Shown here one piece after another: positions 15,662 to 24,436 of a stretch of 64,000 nucleotides of DNA. Positions within the stretch are counted from its first letter, which is position 1, and the number at the start of each line of letters is the position of its first letter. The position numbers and the translations under genes are program-made. Source of the DNA: Streptomyces sp. TRM68367 (GTDB lineage: Bacteria; Actinomycetota; Actinomycetes; Streptomycetales; Streptomycetaceae); the NCBI RefSeq assembly GCF_014495685.1, contig NZ_JACTVI010000024.1, forward strand, positions 41,280 to 105,279, written 5' to 3'. The notes below the pieces were generated by a model, which was not told where the DNA came from, searched no databases, and was given only the letters and a program-made list of their open reading frames with translations.

Positions 15662-17527
15662 ATGTCTGTCAGGACAGATGACGAAAAGTCGGGCGAGGTT
15701 CCCAGTCGTACGGGCCGTGCGGGTCGTACGGACCGGATGCCCCGCGTGCGCCGCGTACTGCGCGGGCCGCGCCCCGAGGCCGTTCCCGTCCTCGTCGGCA
15801 GAGCCTGCGCCCTGGTGAGCGTGCTGGACATCGCCGCGGGCGTCTTCCCGCGCTTCCGGCACAGCCGTATGCACACAATGGCCGAGGTGCTGCCGGGCGC
15901 GCTCGGCCCGTTCGCGGCGGCGCTCTCGCTCAGCGCCGGCGTGCTGTTGCTGCTGCTAGCGCACGGCCTCAAGCGCGGCAAGCGCCGGGCCTGGCGGGCC
16001 GCCGTGGCGCTGCTGCCGGCCGGTGCCGTGGCGCAGTTCATCTACCGCCACTCGATCGTGGGCGCGCTGATCTCGCTGGCGCTGCTGGCGCCCCTGATCC
16101 GGCACCGCGACCAGTTCGCGGCCCTGCCCGACCCGCGCAGCCGGTGGCGGGCGCTGGCCAACTTCGTTCTCATGAGCGCCGGTTCGCTGTCCCTGGGCCT
16201 GGTCATCGTCAGCGTCCAGGGCCACCGCATGGAGGGCAACCCGGGCCTCGCCGACCGCATCACCCACGTCGTCTACGGCCTGTTCGGCTTCGAGGGCCCG
16301 GTCGACTACCAGGGCACCACCTCCTGGACGGTCGGCATCTCCCTCGGCGCCCTCGGCCTGCTCACCGCGGTCACCACCATCTACCTGGCCTTCCGCCCCG
16401 AGCACCCCGCCGCCCGCCTCACCGAGGAGGACGAGGCGAAGCTGCGCGCCCTGCTGGAGAAGCACGGCGGCCGCGACTCCCTCGGCCACTTCGCGCTGCG
16501 CCGCGACAAGGCCGTCGTCTTCTCGCCCAGCGGCAAGGCGGCGGTGACGTACCGCGTCGTCTCCGGCGTGATGCTCGCCAGCGGCGACCCGATCGGCGAC
16601 GTCGAGGCCTGGCCGGGCGCCATCGAGCGGTTCATGGACGAGGCCCGGGCCCACTCCTGGACCCCCGCCGTCATGGGCTGCTCGGAGACGGGCGGCGAGG
16701 TGTGGACCCGCGAGACCGGCCTCGACGCCCTCGAACTGGGCGACGAGGCGGTGGTGGACGTCAAGGATTTCTCGCTCTCCGGCCGCGCGATGCGCAATGT
16801 GCGTCAGATGGTCAAGCGCATCGAGCGCGCCGGTTACGAGACCCGGGTACGGCGCATCCGTGACCTCGGCGACGCCGAGCTGGAGCGCATCCGCGGCGCC
16901 GCCGACGACTGGCGCGGCACCGACACCGAGCGCGGCTTCTCCATGGCGCTGGGCCGCATCGGTGACCCGTCCGACGGCGACTGCCTCATCGCCACCGCCC
17001 ACAAGACTGACGACCAGCCCGGTCCGTACGGCGATCTGAAGGCGATCCTGCACTTCGTGCCGTGGGGCGGGGACGGCGCCTCCCTGGACCTGATGCGCCG
17101 GGACCGCTCGGCCGACCCCGGCATGAACGAACTGCTCATCGTGGCCGCGCTCCAGGACGCCCCGAAGTTCGGCATCGAGCGGGTCTCGCTGAACTTCGCC
17201 ATGTTCCGCTCGGCCCTGGCACGCGGCGAGAAGATCGGCGCGGGCCCGGTGCTGCGCGCCTGGCGCGGGCTGCTGGTGTTCCTCTCCCGCTGGTTCCAGA
17301 TCGAGTCCCTGTACAAGTTCAACGCCAAGTTCCAGCCGCGCTGGGAGCCGCGGTTCGTCGTCTACCGCGCCTCCGCCGACCTGCCCCGCATCGGCTTGGC
17401 CGCCATGCAGGCGGAGGGCTTCGTCAACCTCGCCCTGCCGCTGCCGCGATTCCTGCGCCGCCGTACGGCCGAACGGCGGGCGTGCGCCCACGGCACGACG
17501 TCCGAACGCAATGTCAGAGCGGCGTGA
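15662..17527 (+). CDS. Lysylphosphatidylglycerol synthetase-like membrane protein (MprF/DUF2156)
   Basis: The 621-residue protein has about 230 residues with five or six hydrophobic helices, then a soluble GNAT-like DUF2156 domain. Domain landmarks include LRRDKAVVFSPSGKAAVTYR, SGDPIGD, SGRAMRNVRQMVKRIERAG, LDLMRRDRSADPGMNELLI and FQIESLYKFNAKFQPRWEPR. Such enzymes transfer lysine from Lys-tRNA to phosphatidylglycerol, lowering the negative charge of the membrane and raising resistance to cationic peptides. The full MprF flippase is longer; this is the short actinobacterial form. A strong hairpin terminates it at 17552. Confidence 0.85.
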   Translation: MSVRTDDEKSGEVPSRTGRAGRTDRMPRVRRVLRGPRPEAVPVLVGRACALVSVLDIAAGVFPRFRHSRMHTMAEVLPGALGPFAAALSLSAGVLLLLLAHGLKRGKRRAWRAAVALLPAGAVAQFIYRHSIVGALISLALLAPLIRHRDQFAALPDPRSRWRALANFVLMSAGSLSLGLVIVSVQGHRMEGNPGLADRITHVVYGLFGFEGPVDYQGTTSWTVGISLGALGLLTAVTTIYLAFRPEHPAARLTEEDEAKLRALLEKHGGRDSLGHFALRRDKAVVFSPSGKAAVTYRVVSGVMLASGDPIGDVEAWPGAIERFMDEARAHSWTPAVMGCSETGGEVWTRETGLDALELGDEAVVDVKDFSLSGRAMRNVRQMVKRIERAGYETRVRRIRDLGDAELERIRGAADDWRGTDTERGFSMALGRIGDPSDGDCLIATAHKTDDQPGPYGDLKAILHFVPWGGDGASLDLMRRDRSADPGMNELLIVAALQDAPKFGIERVSLNFAMFRSALARGEKIGAGPVLRAWRGLLVFLSRWFQIESLYKFNAKFQPRWEPRFVVYRASADLPRIGLAAMQAEGFVNLALPLPRFLRRRTAERRACAHGTTSERNVRAA

Positions 17528-17551
17528 CCCACCGGACTGGCCCGAGCGGAA

Positions 17552-17587
17552 GCCCGAGCCCCCCGCCCCGGGGGCTTTCGCTCGGGC
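17552..17587 (+). terminator. Hairpin terminator after the MprF-like gene
   Basis: GCCCGAGC (17552-17559) pairs with GCTCGGGC (17580-17587), with an inner CCCCCG/CGGGGG stem. No U-tract follows, as is common in Streptomyces. Confidence 0.7.
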
Positions 17588-17674
17588 CGCTTCACGCGCG
17601 GGCGCGGCGAGTCGGTCGGGGGCGGTTCGGGCGGGAAACGAAATCCCACCACGAACCCGCACCCGCCCACGGCC

Positions 17675-17680
17675 TACGCT
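17675..17680 (+). promoter_or_regulatory. Leaderless-type -10 box of folP
   Basis: TACGCT is followed by six bases (GAACCC) and the ATG of folP, with no Shine-Dalgarno sequence. Confidence 0.45.
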
Positions 17681-17686
17681 GAACCC

Positions 17687-18577
17687 ATGAGCACTGAGAC
17701 CGGCCGCCGCCAAGTGGCGGGCCTGCCCGCATGGGACCGCTGCGCGGTCATGGGAGTCGTGAACGTGACCCCCGACTCCTTCTCCGACGGCGGCCGCTTC
17801 TTCGACACGACGGCCGCCATCAAGCACGGCCTCGACCTGGTCTCCGAAGGCGCGGACCTGGTCGACGTCGGCGGCGAGTCCACCCGCCCCGGCGCCACCC
17901 GGGTCGACGAGGCCGAGGAGCTCAGGCGCGTCGTGCCGGTCGTCCGCGGCCTGGCCGCCGAGGGCGTCACGATCTCCGTGGACACCATGCGCTCCTCCGT
18001 GGCCGAAAAGGCCCTCGCCGCCGGCGCCGCCCTCGTCAACGACGTCAGCGGCGGCCTCGCCGACCCCCGCATGATCCCGGTCGTGGCGGACTCCGGCGCC
18101 CCCTTCGTCGTCATGCACTGGCGCGGCTACCTGCAGGGCGGCAACATCAAGGGCGTCTACGACGACGTCGTCGCCGAAGTCCATGACGAGCTGCACGCGC
18201 GCGTGGAGGCCGTGCTCGCGGGCGGCATCGCGGCCGACCGGATCGTCGTCGACCCCGGCCTCGGCTTCTCCAAGGACGCCGAGCACGACCTCGTGCTCCT
18301 CGCCCACCTCGACCGCCTGCTGGGCCTCGGGCACCCGCTGCTCGTCGCCGCCTCCCGCAAGCGGTTCCTCGGCCGGGTCATCGCCGGTCCGGACGGCGCG
18401 CCCCCGCCCGCACGGGAGCGCGACGCGGCCACCGCCGCCGTCTCCGCCCTCGCGGCGCACGCCGGCGCGTGGGCGGTGCGCGTGCACGAGGTAGGCGCGA
18501 CGGCGGACGCCGTACGGGTGGCACGCGCCCTCGAGGAGGCGCGCACGGCAGGCAGCGGCCCAGAAGGAGCCCGGTGA
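17687..18577 (+). CDS. folP: Dihydropteroate synthase
   Basis: This 296-residue enzyme condenses p-aminobenzoate with dihydropterin pyrophosphate in folate synthesis and is the sulfonamide target. Motifs in order are MGVVNVTPDSFSDGG (residues 22-36), DVGGESTRPGA, ISVDTMRSS, LVNDVSGG, DPGLGFSKD and the C-terminal GAWAVRVHEV. An Ala/Pro-rich insert lies in the loop before ARERDAATAA. It is the first gene of a folate run; its stop overlaps the next start by 4 nt. Confidence 0.95.
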   Translation: MSTETGRRQVAGLPAWDRCAVMGVVNVTPDSFSDGGRFFDTTAAIKHGLDLVSEGADLVDVGGESTRPGATRVDEAEELRRVVPVVRGLAAEGVTISVDTMRSSVAEKALAAGAALVNDVSGGLADPRMIPVVADSGAPFVVMHWRGYLQGGNIKGVYDDVVAEVHDELHARVEAVLAGGIAADRIVVDPGLGFSKDAEHDLVLLAHLDRLLGLGHPLLVAASRKRFLGRVIAGPDGAPPPARERDAATAAVSALAAHAGAWAVRVHEVGATADAVRVARALEEARTAGSGPEGAR

Positions 18578-19077
18578 GCGCCCCCCACACCGACGTCGAG
18601 CAGGTCGAGGCCGCCAACACCGCCTTCTACGAGGCGATGGAACGGGGCGACTTCGACGAAGTCTCCGCGCTCTGGCTCACCCCGTCCGACCTGGGCGTCG
18701 ACGAGTCGTACCACGACCCGGCCGACGTCGGCGTGGTCTCCTGCGTGCACCCCGGCTGGCCCGCGCTGACGGGGCGCGGCGAGGTCCTCAGGTCGTACGC
18801 GCTGATCATGGCGAACACCGACTACATCCAGTTCTTCCTCACCGATGTGCACGTTTCGGTCACCGGCGACACCGCCCTGGTGACCTGCACCGAGAACATC
18901 CTCAGCGGCGGGCCCGCCCCCCAGGGCAGCGAGGAGCTCGGACCGCTCGTCGGCCAGCTGGTGGTCGCCACCAACGTGTTCCGGCGCACACCCGCCGGCT
19001 GGAAGCTCTGGTCGCACCATGCCTCGCCCGTTCTGGCCGAAACCGACGGGGACGAAGGGGACGACACACCCGCCTGA
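18574..19077 (+). CDS. NTF2/SnoaL-like protein in the folate operon
   Basis: The 167-residue alpha+beta cone-fold protein has AFYEAMERGDFDEVSALW and VHPGWPALTGRGEVLRSY near the N-terminus, and VFRRTPAGWKLWSHHAS at the end. These are typical of nuclear transport factor 2-like domains of the SnoaL_3 type. No catalytic residues can be assigned. AGGAG precedes the GTG by 8 nt and the start overlaps the folP stop as GTGA, so it is coexpressed with folP. Its role in folate metabolism, if any, is unknown. Confidence 0.8.
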   Translation: MSAPHTDVEQVEAANTAFYEAMERGDFDEVSALWLTPSDLGVDESYHDPADVGVVSCVHPGWPALTGRGEVLRSYALIMANTDYIQFFLTDVHVSVTGDTALVTCTENILSGGPAPQGSEELGPLVGQLVVATNVFRRTPAGWKLWSHHASPVLAETDGDEGDDTPA

Positions 19078-19324
19078 GCGGGTAGGCACCCCTGAGGACC
19101 GGGAAGTGGTTGGAATCACGGACCCGTGGGTATGGGCGGCTACCAACCCGTGAGCCGCCGGGTTCCCCAGGGGAAACGCACGATGAATCCTCCTGGCCCC
19201 GGCCCTGGGTGCCGCCCCTGTGGCCCGGCCCCGCCCGTGCGCGCAGGTAGATTCGACTGTGGCCGGTGTGCCGCCCGCACACGGCACCAGCCGGCCGACA
19301 GCGACGATTGCAGGAGTGATTCGC

Positions 19325-19684
19325 GTGGATCGTGTCGCGCTGCGCGGCCTGAAGGCCCGCGGGCACCACGGCGTGTTCCCCGAGGAGCGCGAGGAGGGCC
19401 AGACCTTCGTCGTGGACCTCGTCCTCGGCCTGGACACCCGCCCGGCCGCGGCCGACGACGACCTGGCGAAGACCGTGCACTACGGCATCGTGGCGGAGGA
19501 GGTCGTGGCCGTCGTCGAGGGCGAGCCCGTCAACCTCATCGAGACGCTCGCCGAGCGCATCGCCCAGGTATGTCTGAAGCACGAGGGGGTCAGAGAGGTC
19601 GAGGTCTGCGTCCACAAGCCGGGCGCGCCGATCACGGTCCCCTTCGACGACGTGACCGTCACCATCACCCGGAGCCGAGTATGA
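19325..19684 (+). CDS. folB: Dihydroneopterin aldolase
   Basis: The 119-residue enzyme cleaves 7,8-dihydroneopterin to 6-hydroxymethyl-dihydropterin and glycolaldehyde. Key blocks are ALRGLKARGHHGVFPEERE, HYGIVAEEVVAVVE, NLIETLAERIAQ and the C-terminal HKPGAPITVPFDDVTV. GTG 19325 is chosen over GTG 19316 because AGGAG ends 8 nt before it. The stop overlaps the folK ATG by 4 nt. A 247-bp gap without other genes precedes it. Confidence 0.95.
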   Translation: MDRVALRGLKARGHHGVFPEEREEGQTFVVDLVLGLDTRPAAADDDLAKTVHYGIVAEEVVAVVEGEPVNLIETLAERIAQVCLKHEGVREVEVCVHKPGAPITVPFDDVTVTITRSRV

Positions 19685-20292
19685 CCGCATCGTTCACCAG
19701 GGGTCCGACCGACCCGACCGTACAGCCGGTGCCCGCCTCCGTCGTCGAGAAGGTGGACGCAGCCGACACCACGCTGCAGAACCCGAAACGGGCCGTGATC
19801 TCCCTCGGCTCCAACCTCGGCAACCGCCTGGAGACCCTCCAGGGCGCCATCGACGCCCTCGAGGACACCCCCGGCGTCCGCATCAAGGCGGTCTCCCCGG
19901 TGTACGAGACGGCAGCCTGGGGCGTCGAGCCCGGCACCCAGCCGCCGTACTTCAACGCGGTCGTGGTCCTGAAGACGACGCTCCCCCCGTCCTCCCTGCT
20001 GGAGCGGGCGCACGCGGTCGAGGAGGCCTTCCACCGCGTCCGGGACGAGCGCTGGGGCCCGCGCACCCTCGACGTCGACATCGTCGCCTACGCCGATGTC
20101 GTCTCCGACGACCCGCAGCTCACCCTCCCCCACCCGCGCGCCCACGAGCGCGCCTTCGTCCTCGCCCCCTGGCACGACGTGGAACCCAAGGCTCAGCTCC
20201 CCGGCCGCGGCCAGGTCGCCGATCTGCTGGCTGGCGTCACCCGGGAGGATGTCGCACCGCGCAAGGACCTGGAACTCCGACTGCCCGAGTAG
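19681..20292 (+). CDS. folK: 2-amino-4-hydroxy-6-hydroxymethyldihydropteridine pyrophosphokinase
   Basis: The 203-residue enzyme pyrophosphorylates 6-hydroxymethyl-dihydropterin with ATP, giving the FolP substrate. The core begins at AVISLGSNLGNRLETLQ (about residue 38). It continues with VYETAAWGV, PPYFNAVVVLKT, RWGPRTLDVDIVAYADV (metal-binding Asp pair) and LPHPRAHERAFVLAP. The first 37 residues are an extension not needed for the fold. Translationally coupled to folB. Confidence 0.95.
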   Translation: MTASFTRGPTDPTVQPVPASVVEKVDAADTTLQNPKRAVISLGSNLGNRLETLQGAIDALEDTPGVRIKAVSPVYETAAWGVEPGTQPPYFNAVVVLKTTLPPSSLLERAHAVEEAFHRVRDERWGPRTLDVDIVAYADVVSDDPQLTLPHPRAHERAFVLAPWHDVEPKAQLPGRGQVADLLAGVTREDVAPRKDLELRLPE

Positions 20293-20357
20293 CCGTTAAG
20301 GTCAAGACGACCATTCAGGCCGGGCACCGGGCACCGGGGGAAACGCGAAGGGGCATC

Positions 20358-20846
20358 GTGAGAGAGCTGCGCATCAGGCTGCTGGTCGGCGTCTTCGTCG
20401 TCGCCGGAGTGCTGTCCTGGGCGGGCGCCCGCCTCTGGAACTCGATCGGGACCCTCCCGAGCGTCCCCCTGGCCGCCCCCATCGTCCTGGCCCTGATCGC
20501 CGTCATCCTGCTCGCCACGGCGCTGTCGATCCGCGCCCGCCTCAAGGCGCAGCGCGAGCGCCAGCCCGGCGCCAAGGGCGTCGACCCCCTGATGGCGGCC
20601 CGCGCGGTCGTCTTCGGCCATGCCAGCGCCCTGGTAGCCGCCCTCGTCGCCGGCATGTACGGCGGCACGGGCGTCTTCCTGCTGGAATCCCTCGACATCC
20701 CCGCCCGCCGCGACCAGGCCATCTACGCCGGCTTCTCGGTCCTGGCCGGCATCGCGGTCATGGCGGCAGCCATCTTCCTGGAACGCGTCTGCAAACTCCC
20801 CGAGGACGACGAACACAACGGCGCGGGCGCGGCACCGGCGGCCTGA
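20358..20846 (+). CDS. DUF3180 family membrane protein
   Basis: This 162-residue protein has four hydrophobic helices, at about residues 5-25, 36-58, 82-104 and 118-140, with the GHASALVAALVAGMYGG block conserved in the DUF3180 family. This family habitually follows folK in actinobacteria, so a link to folate metabolism or transport is possible but unproven. The GTG start lies 65 nt after folK, on the same strand. Confidence 0.85.
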   Translation: MRELRIRLLVGVFVVAGVLSWAGARLWNSIGTLPSVPLAAPIVLALIAVILLATALSIRARLKAQRERQPGAKGVDPLMAARAVVFGHASALVAALVAGMYGGTGVFLLESLDIPARRDQAIYAGFSVLAGIAVMAAAIFLERVCKLPEDDEHNGAGAAPAA

Positions 20847-20860
20847 CCCTGGAGGAAGCC

Positions 20861-21466
20861 TCAGCGGGCCATGATGAGGCTCATCGCCTCGTTACGGGTC
20901 GCCGCGTCCCGCAGCTGCCCGCGCACCGCCGAGGTGAGGGTCTTCGCGCCGGGCTTGCGGATCCCGCGCATCGACATGCACATGTGCTCGCACTCCACGA
21001 CCACGATCACCCCGCGCGGCTCCAGGATCTCCATCAGCGAGTCCGCGATCTGCGTGGTGAGTCGTTCCTGCACCTGCGGGCGGCGGGCGTAGACGTCCAC
21101 GAGCCGCGCCAGCTTGGACAGGCCGGTTATCTTTCCGCTGGTGGAGGGGATGTACCCGACGTGAGCCACACCCCTGAACGGGACCAGATGATGCTCACAT
21201 GTTGAGTACACCTCGATGTCCTTCACGAGCACCATCTCGTCGTGCCCGATGTCGAACGTCGTCATCAGGACGTCCTCGGGCTTCTGCCACAGCCCCGCGA
21301 ATATCTCCTTGTAGGCCCGCGCCACCCGCGCCGGCGTCTCCCGGAGCCCCTCGCGGTCCGGGTCCTCGCCGACCGCGATCAGCAGTTCGCGTACGGCGTT
21401 CTCGGCCCGCTTCTCGTCGAACTCGCCGATCGGGCCCTCGCCGTCCAGCGTCACGGGGTCGGTCAT
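20861..21466 (-). CDS. folE: GTP cyclohydrolase I
   Basis: The 201-residue homodecameric enzyme converts GTP to dihydroneopterin triphosphate, the entry step of folate synthesis. Zinc ligands lie in YSTCEHHLVPF (Cys and His) and in VECEHMCMSMRG. Other signatures are GLRETPARVARAYKEIF, VGYIPS and ITGLSKLARLVDVYARRPQVQE. ATG 21466 is used because it starts the conserved N-terminus; the frame remains open 17 codons upstream. It is convergent with the DUF3180 gene, stops 14 nt apart, and downstream of ftsH on the same strand. Confidence 0.95.
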   Translation of the reverse strand: MTDPVTLDGEGPIGEFDEKRAENAVRELLIAVGEDPDREGLRETPARVARAYKEIFAGLWQKPEDVLMTTFDIGHDEMVLVKDIEVYSTCEHHLVPFRGVAHVGYIPSTSGKITGLSKLARLVDVYARRPQVQERLTTQIADSLMEILEPRGVIVVVECEHMCMSMRGIRKPGAKTLTSAVRGQLRDAATRNEAMSLIMAR

Positions 21467-21597
21467 GTGGTGCCTCGTTCCTGTGTCTACCCGGGGGCGG
21501 CAGGTGCAGATGGCCAAAATGCCGCGCCCCCCAGCCTAGAACCAGGGGGGCGCGGCATCCATTCCGGGCCTGGTGGGACCTGCCGGAGAGCCGTGGG

Positions 21598-23637
21598 TCA
21601 GCTCTCCGGGCGGTCCTCCGGGGCTCGCTCGGGGGCCTGGGCGGGCTCCGCCGCGGTGCTCTTCGCGGTGGTGATCGCCGGGGTCGAGCCGTTCGCGCCG
21701 TTCGTCAGCGCCAGTTCCTTCGGGGAGAGGACCGGCGGGCGGGTGGACGGCGTACGGCGGGAGGAACCGGTCCAGGCGGGCCGCGGCGGGCGCTTGACGA
21801 TCGGGGCGAAGATCTCGGCGATCTCCTCCTTGCCCAGCGTCTCCTTCTCGAGGAGGGCCAGGACGAGGTTGTCGAGCACGTCGCGGTTCTCGACCAGGAT
21901 CTCCCACGCCTCGTTGTGCGCGGTCTCGATGAGCTTCTTGACCTCTTCGTCGACCAGCGCGGCGACCTCTTCCGAGTAGTCGCGCTGGTGAGACATCTCA
22001 CGTCCGAGGAACGGCTCGGTGTTGTCTCCGCCGAACTTGATCGCACCGAGGCGCTCGGTCATGCCGTACTGCGTGACCATCGCGCGGGCCACGCCGGTGG
22101 CCTTCTCGATGTCGTTGGCGGCACCCGTCGTCGGATCGTGGAAGACGAGCTCCTCGGCCGCGCGGCCGCCCAGCATGTAGGCCAGCTGGTCCAGCATCTC
22201 GTTGCGGGTCGTGGAGTACTTGTCCTCGTCCGGCAGCACCATCGTGTAGCCGAGCGCCCGGCCTCTCGACAGGATCGTGATCTTGTGGACCGGATCGGAG
22301 TTCGGTGAGGCCGCCGCGACCAGGGCGTGCCCGCCCTCGTGGTACGCGGTGATCTTCTTCTCCTTGTCCGACATGATCCGGGTCCGCTTCTGCGGGCCCG
22401 CGACCACACGGTCGATGGCCTCGTCCAGCATCTGGTTGTCGACCAGCTTCTTGTCGCTGCGGGCCGTGAGCAGCGCGGCCTCGTTCAGCACGTTGGCCAG
22501 ATCGGCACCGGTCATGCCGGGCGTGCGGCGGGCGACCGCCGACAGGTCGACGTCCGGAGCGACCGGCTTGCCCTTCTGATGGACCTTGAGGATCTCCAGA
22601 CGGCCCTGCATGTCCGGGCGGTCGACCGCGATCTGGCGGTCGAAGCGGCCGGGGCGCAGCAGCGCCGGGTCGAGGATGTCGGGCCGGTTCGTCGCGGCGA
22701 TGAGAATCACACCGCCCTTGACGTCGAAGCCGTCCATCTCGACGAGCAGCTGGTTCAGAGTCTGCTCGCGCTCGTCGTGACCGCCGCCGAGGCCGGCGCC
22801 GCGGTGGCGGCCGACCGCGTCGATCTCGTCGACGAAGACGATCGCCGGGGCGTTCGCCTTGGCCTGCTCGAACAGGTCACGGACTCGGGAGGCACCGACA
22901 CCGACGAACATCTCGACGAAGTCGGAACCGGAGATCGAGTAGAAGGGGACCCCGGCCTCGCCCGCGACGGCACGCGCGAGCAGCGTCTTGCCGGTGCCGG
23001 GCGGGCCGTACAGCAGGACGCCCTTGGGGATCTTCGCTCCGACGGCCTGGAACTTGGCCGGCTCCTGCAGGAACTCCTTGATCTCGTGCAGTTCCTCGAC
23101 GGCCTCGTCCGCGCCCGCGACGTCGGTGAACGTCGTCTTCGGGGTGTCCTTGGTGATGAGCTTCGCCTTGGACTTGCCGAAGTTCATGACGCGGGAGCCG
23201 CCGCCCTGCATCTGGTTCATCAGGAACAGGAAGATGACCACGATGAGGACGAAGGGGAGCAGGGTGATCAGGATGCTGACGAACGGGTTCTGCTTGGACG
23301 GCGAGACCGTGTAGCCGTCCTGGATCTGTTTGCTCTGGTACTTGTTCTGCAGCGTGCTGGCGATCTCCTCGCCCTGATTCCCGATGTAGCTCGCCTGGAT
23401 CTTCGAGCTGCCCTCGACCTTTTGGCCGTCCTTCAGCTGGACCTTGATCGTCTGCTCGTCGCCGGTGGTCAGCTTGGCCGACTCGACCTGGTTCTGGTTG
23501 ATCGCCTGGACGACCTGGCCCGTGTCCACCGTCTTGTAGCCGCCGGACGAGCCGACGACCTGCATCAACACGACCACGGCAAGGACGGCCAGCACGATCC
23601 ACATGACCGGCCCACGGAAGTATCGCTTCACGTCCAT
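21598..23637 (-). CDS. ftsH: ATP-dependent zinc metalloprotease FtsH
   Basis: The 679-residue membrane AAA protease degrades misfolded membrane proteins and short-lived regulators. An N-terminal helix (about residues 9-28), a periplasmic domain and a second helix (about 115-137) precede the AAA module. That module has Walker A GPPGTGKT, Walker B FVDEIDA, the pore motif FVGVGASR and the second region of homology ATNRPDILDPALLRPGRFDR. The zinc site is HEGGHALV with a downstream Glu. A Pro/Ser/Ala-rich tail follows. ATG 23637 (MDVKRYF) is chosen; ATG 23673 is in frame, 12 codons upstream. Neither has a good ribosome binding site. Confidence 0.95.
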   Translation of the reverse strand: MDVKRYFRGPVMWIVLAVLAVVVLMQVVGSSGGYKTVDTGQVVQAINQNQVESAKLTTGDEQTIKVQLKDGQKVEGSSKIQASYIGNQGEEIASTLQNKYQSKQIQDGYTVSPSKQNPFVSILITLLPFVLIVVIFLFLMNQMQGGGSRVMNFGKSKAKLITKDTPKTTFTDVAGADEAVEELHEIKEFLQEPAKFQAVGAKIPKGVLLYGPPGTGKTLLARAVAGEAGVPFYSISGSDFVEMFVGVGASRVRDLFEQAKANAPAIVFVDEIDAVGRHRGAGLGGGHDEREQTLNQLLVEMDGFDVKGGVILIAATNRPDILDPALLRPGRFDRQIAVDRPDMQGRLEILKVHQKGKPVAPDVDLSAVARRTPGMTGADLANVLNEAALLTARSDKKLVDNQMLDEAIDRVVAGPQKRTRIMSDKEKKITAYHEGGHALVAAASPNSDPVHKITILSRGRALGYTMVLPDEDKYSTTRNEMLDQLAYMLGGRAAEELVFHDPTTGAANDIEKATGVARAMVTQYGMTERLGAIKFGGDNTEPFLGREMSHQRDYSEEVAALVDEEVKKLIETAHNEAWEILVENRDVLDNLVLALLEKETLGKEEIAEIFAPIVKRPPRPAWTGSSRRTPSTRPPVLSPKELALTNGANGSTPAITTAKSTAAEPAQAPERAPEDRPES

Positions 23638-23811
23638 CCATACGGAGCGGTGCCGCCCCGTCCCTCCTGCCATAGTGAGTTTGATAAGACAGTTCTTCTG
23701 ACGGTACCCCAGCATTGCGGCCCGAAGCCGCACCGGGAGGCTGGCGAACCCGTCTGCATGCTCCAACGGCGCGAAACCCGCTGGGGTTCCCGACCGTCTC
23801 ACGGGACTGGG

Positions 23812-24372
23812 CTAGCCGCCGTACACATGAGGCGCGAGCGTACCGACGAACGGGAGGTTGCGGTACTTCTCGGCGTAGTCGAGGCCGTAGCCGACGACGA
23901 ACTCGTTCGGGATGTCGAATCCGACCCATTCCACGTCGATGGCGACCTTGGCGGCCTCGGGCTTGCGCAGCAGCGTGCACACCTTGAGGGAGGCGGGCTC
24001 GCGCGAGCCGAGGTTGGAGATCAGCCACGACAGGGTCAGGCCGGAGTCGATGATGTCCTCGACGATGAGGACGTGCTTGCCCTTGATGTCGGTGTCGAGG
24101 TCCTTGAGGATCCGCACCACACCGGAGGACTGGGTGCCCGCCCCGTACGAGGATACGGCCATCCAGTCCATGGTGACGGGGGTGGACAGCGCCCGGGCGA
24201 GGTCCGCCATGACCATCACGGCGCCCTTGAGGACGCCGACGATGAGCAGGTCCTTGCCCGCGTACTCCGCGTCGATCTTCGCGGCCAGCTCGGCCAGCTT
24301 CGCGTCGATCTCTTCCTTGGTGATGAGTACCTGCTTGAGGTCGGCACCCATGTCTTTCGCGTCCACCCGCAT
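23812..24372 (-). CDS. hpt: Hypoxanthine phosphoribosyltransferase
   Basis: The 186-residue purine salvage enzyme makes IMP or GMP from hypoxanthine or guanine and PRPP. The PRPP-binding loop is VLIVEDIIDSGLTLSWL; the flexible-loop SSYG, LLIVGVLKGAVMVMADL and the base-contact DIPNEFVVGYGLDY are also present. An in-frame GTG lies directly before the chosen ATG. The order tilS-hpt-ftsH is conserved in many bacteria and holds here. A GC-rich inverted segment occupies the 64-bp gap to tilS. Confidence 0.95.
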   Translation of the reverse strand: MRVDAKDMGADLKQVLITKEEIDAKLAELAAKIDAEYAGKDLLIVGVLKGAVMVMADLARALSTPVTMDWMAVSSYGAGTQSSGVVRILKDLDTDIKGKHVLIVEDIIDSGLTLSWLISNLGSREPASLKVCTLLRKPEAAKVAIDVEWVGFDIPNEFVVGYGLDYAEKYRNLPFVGTLAPHVYGG

Positions 24373-24436
24373 CACTTTCGGTCGTCCCGCTGTCTGAAGG
24401 ACCGGCCCGGAGGCGATCCCCTCCTGGGGCCCGGTT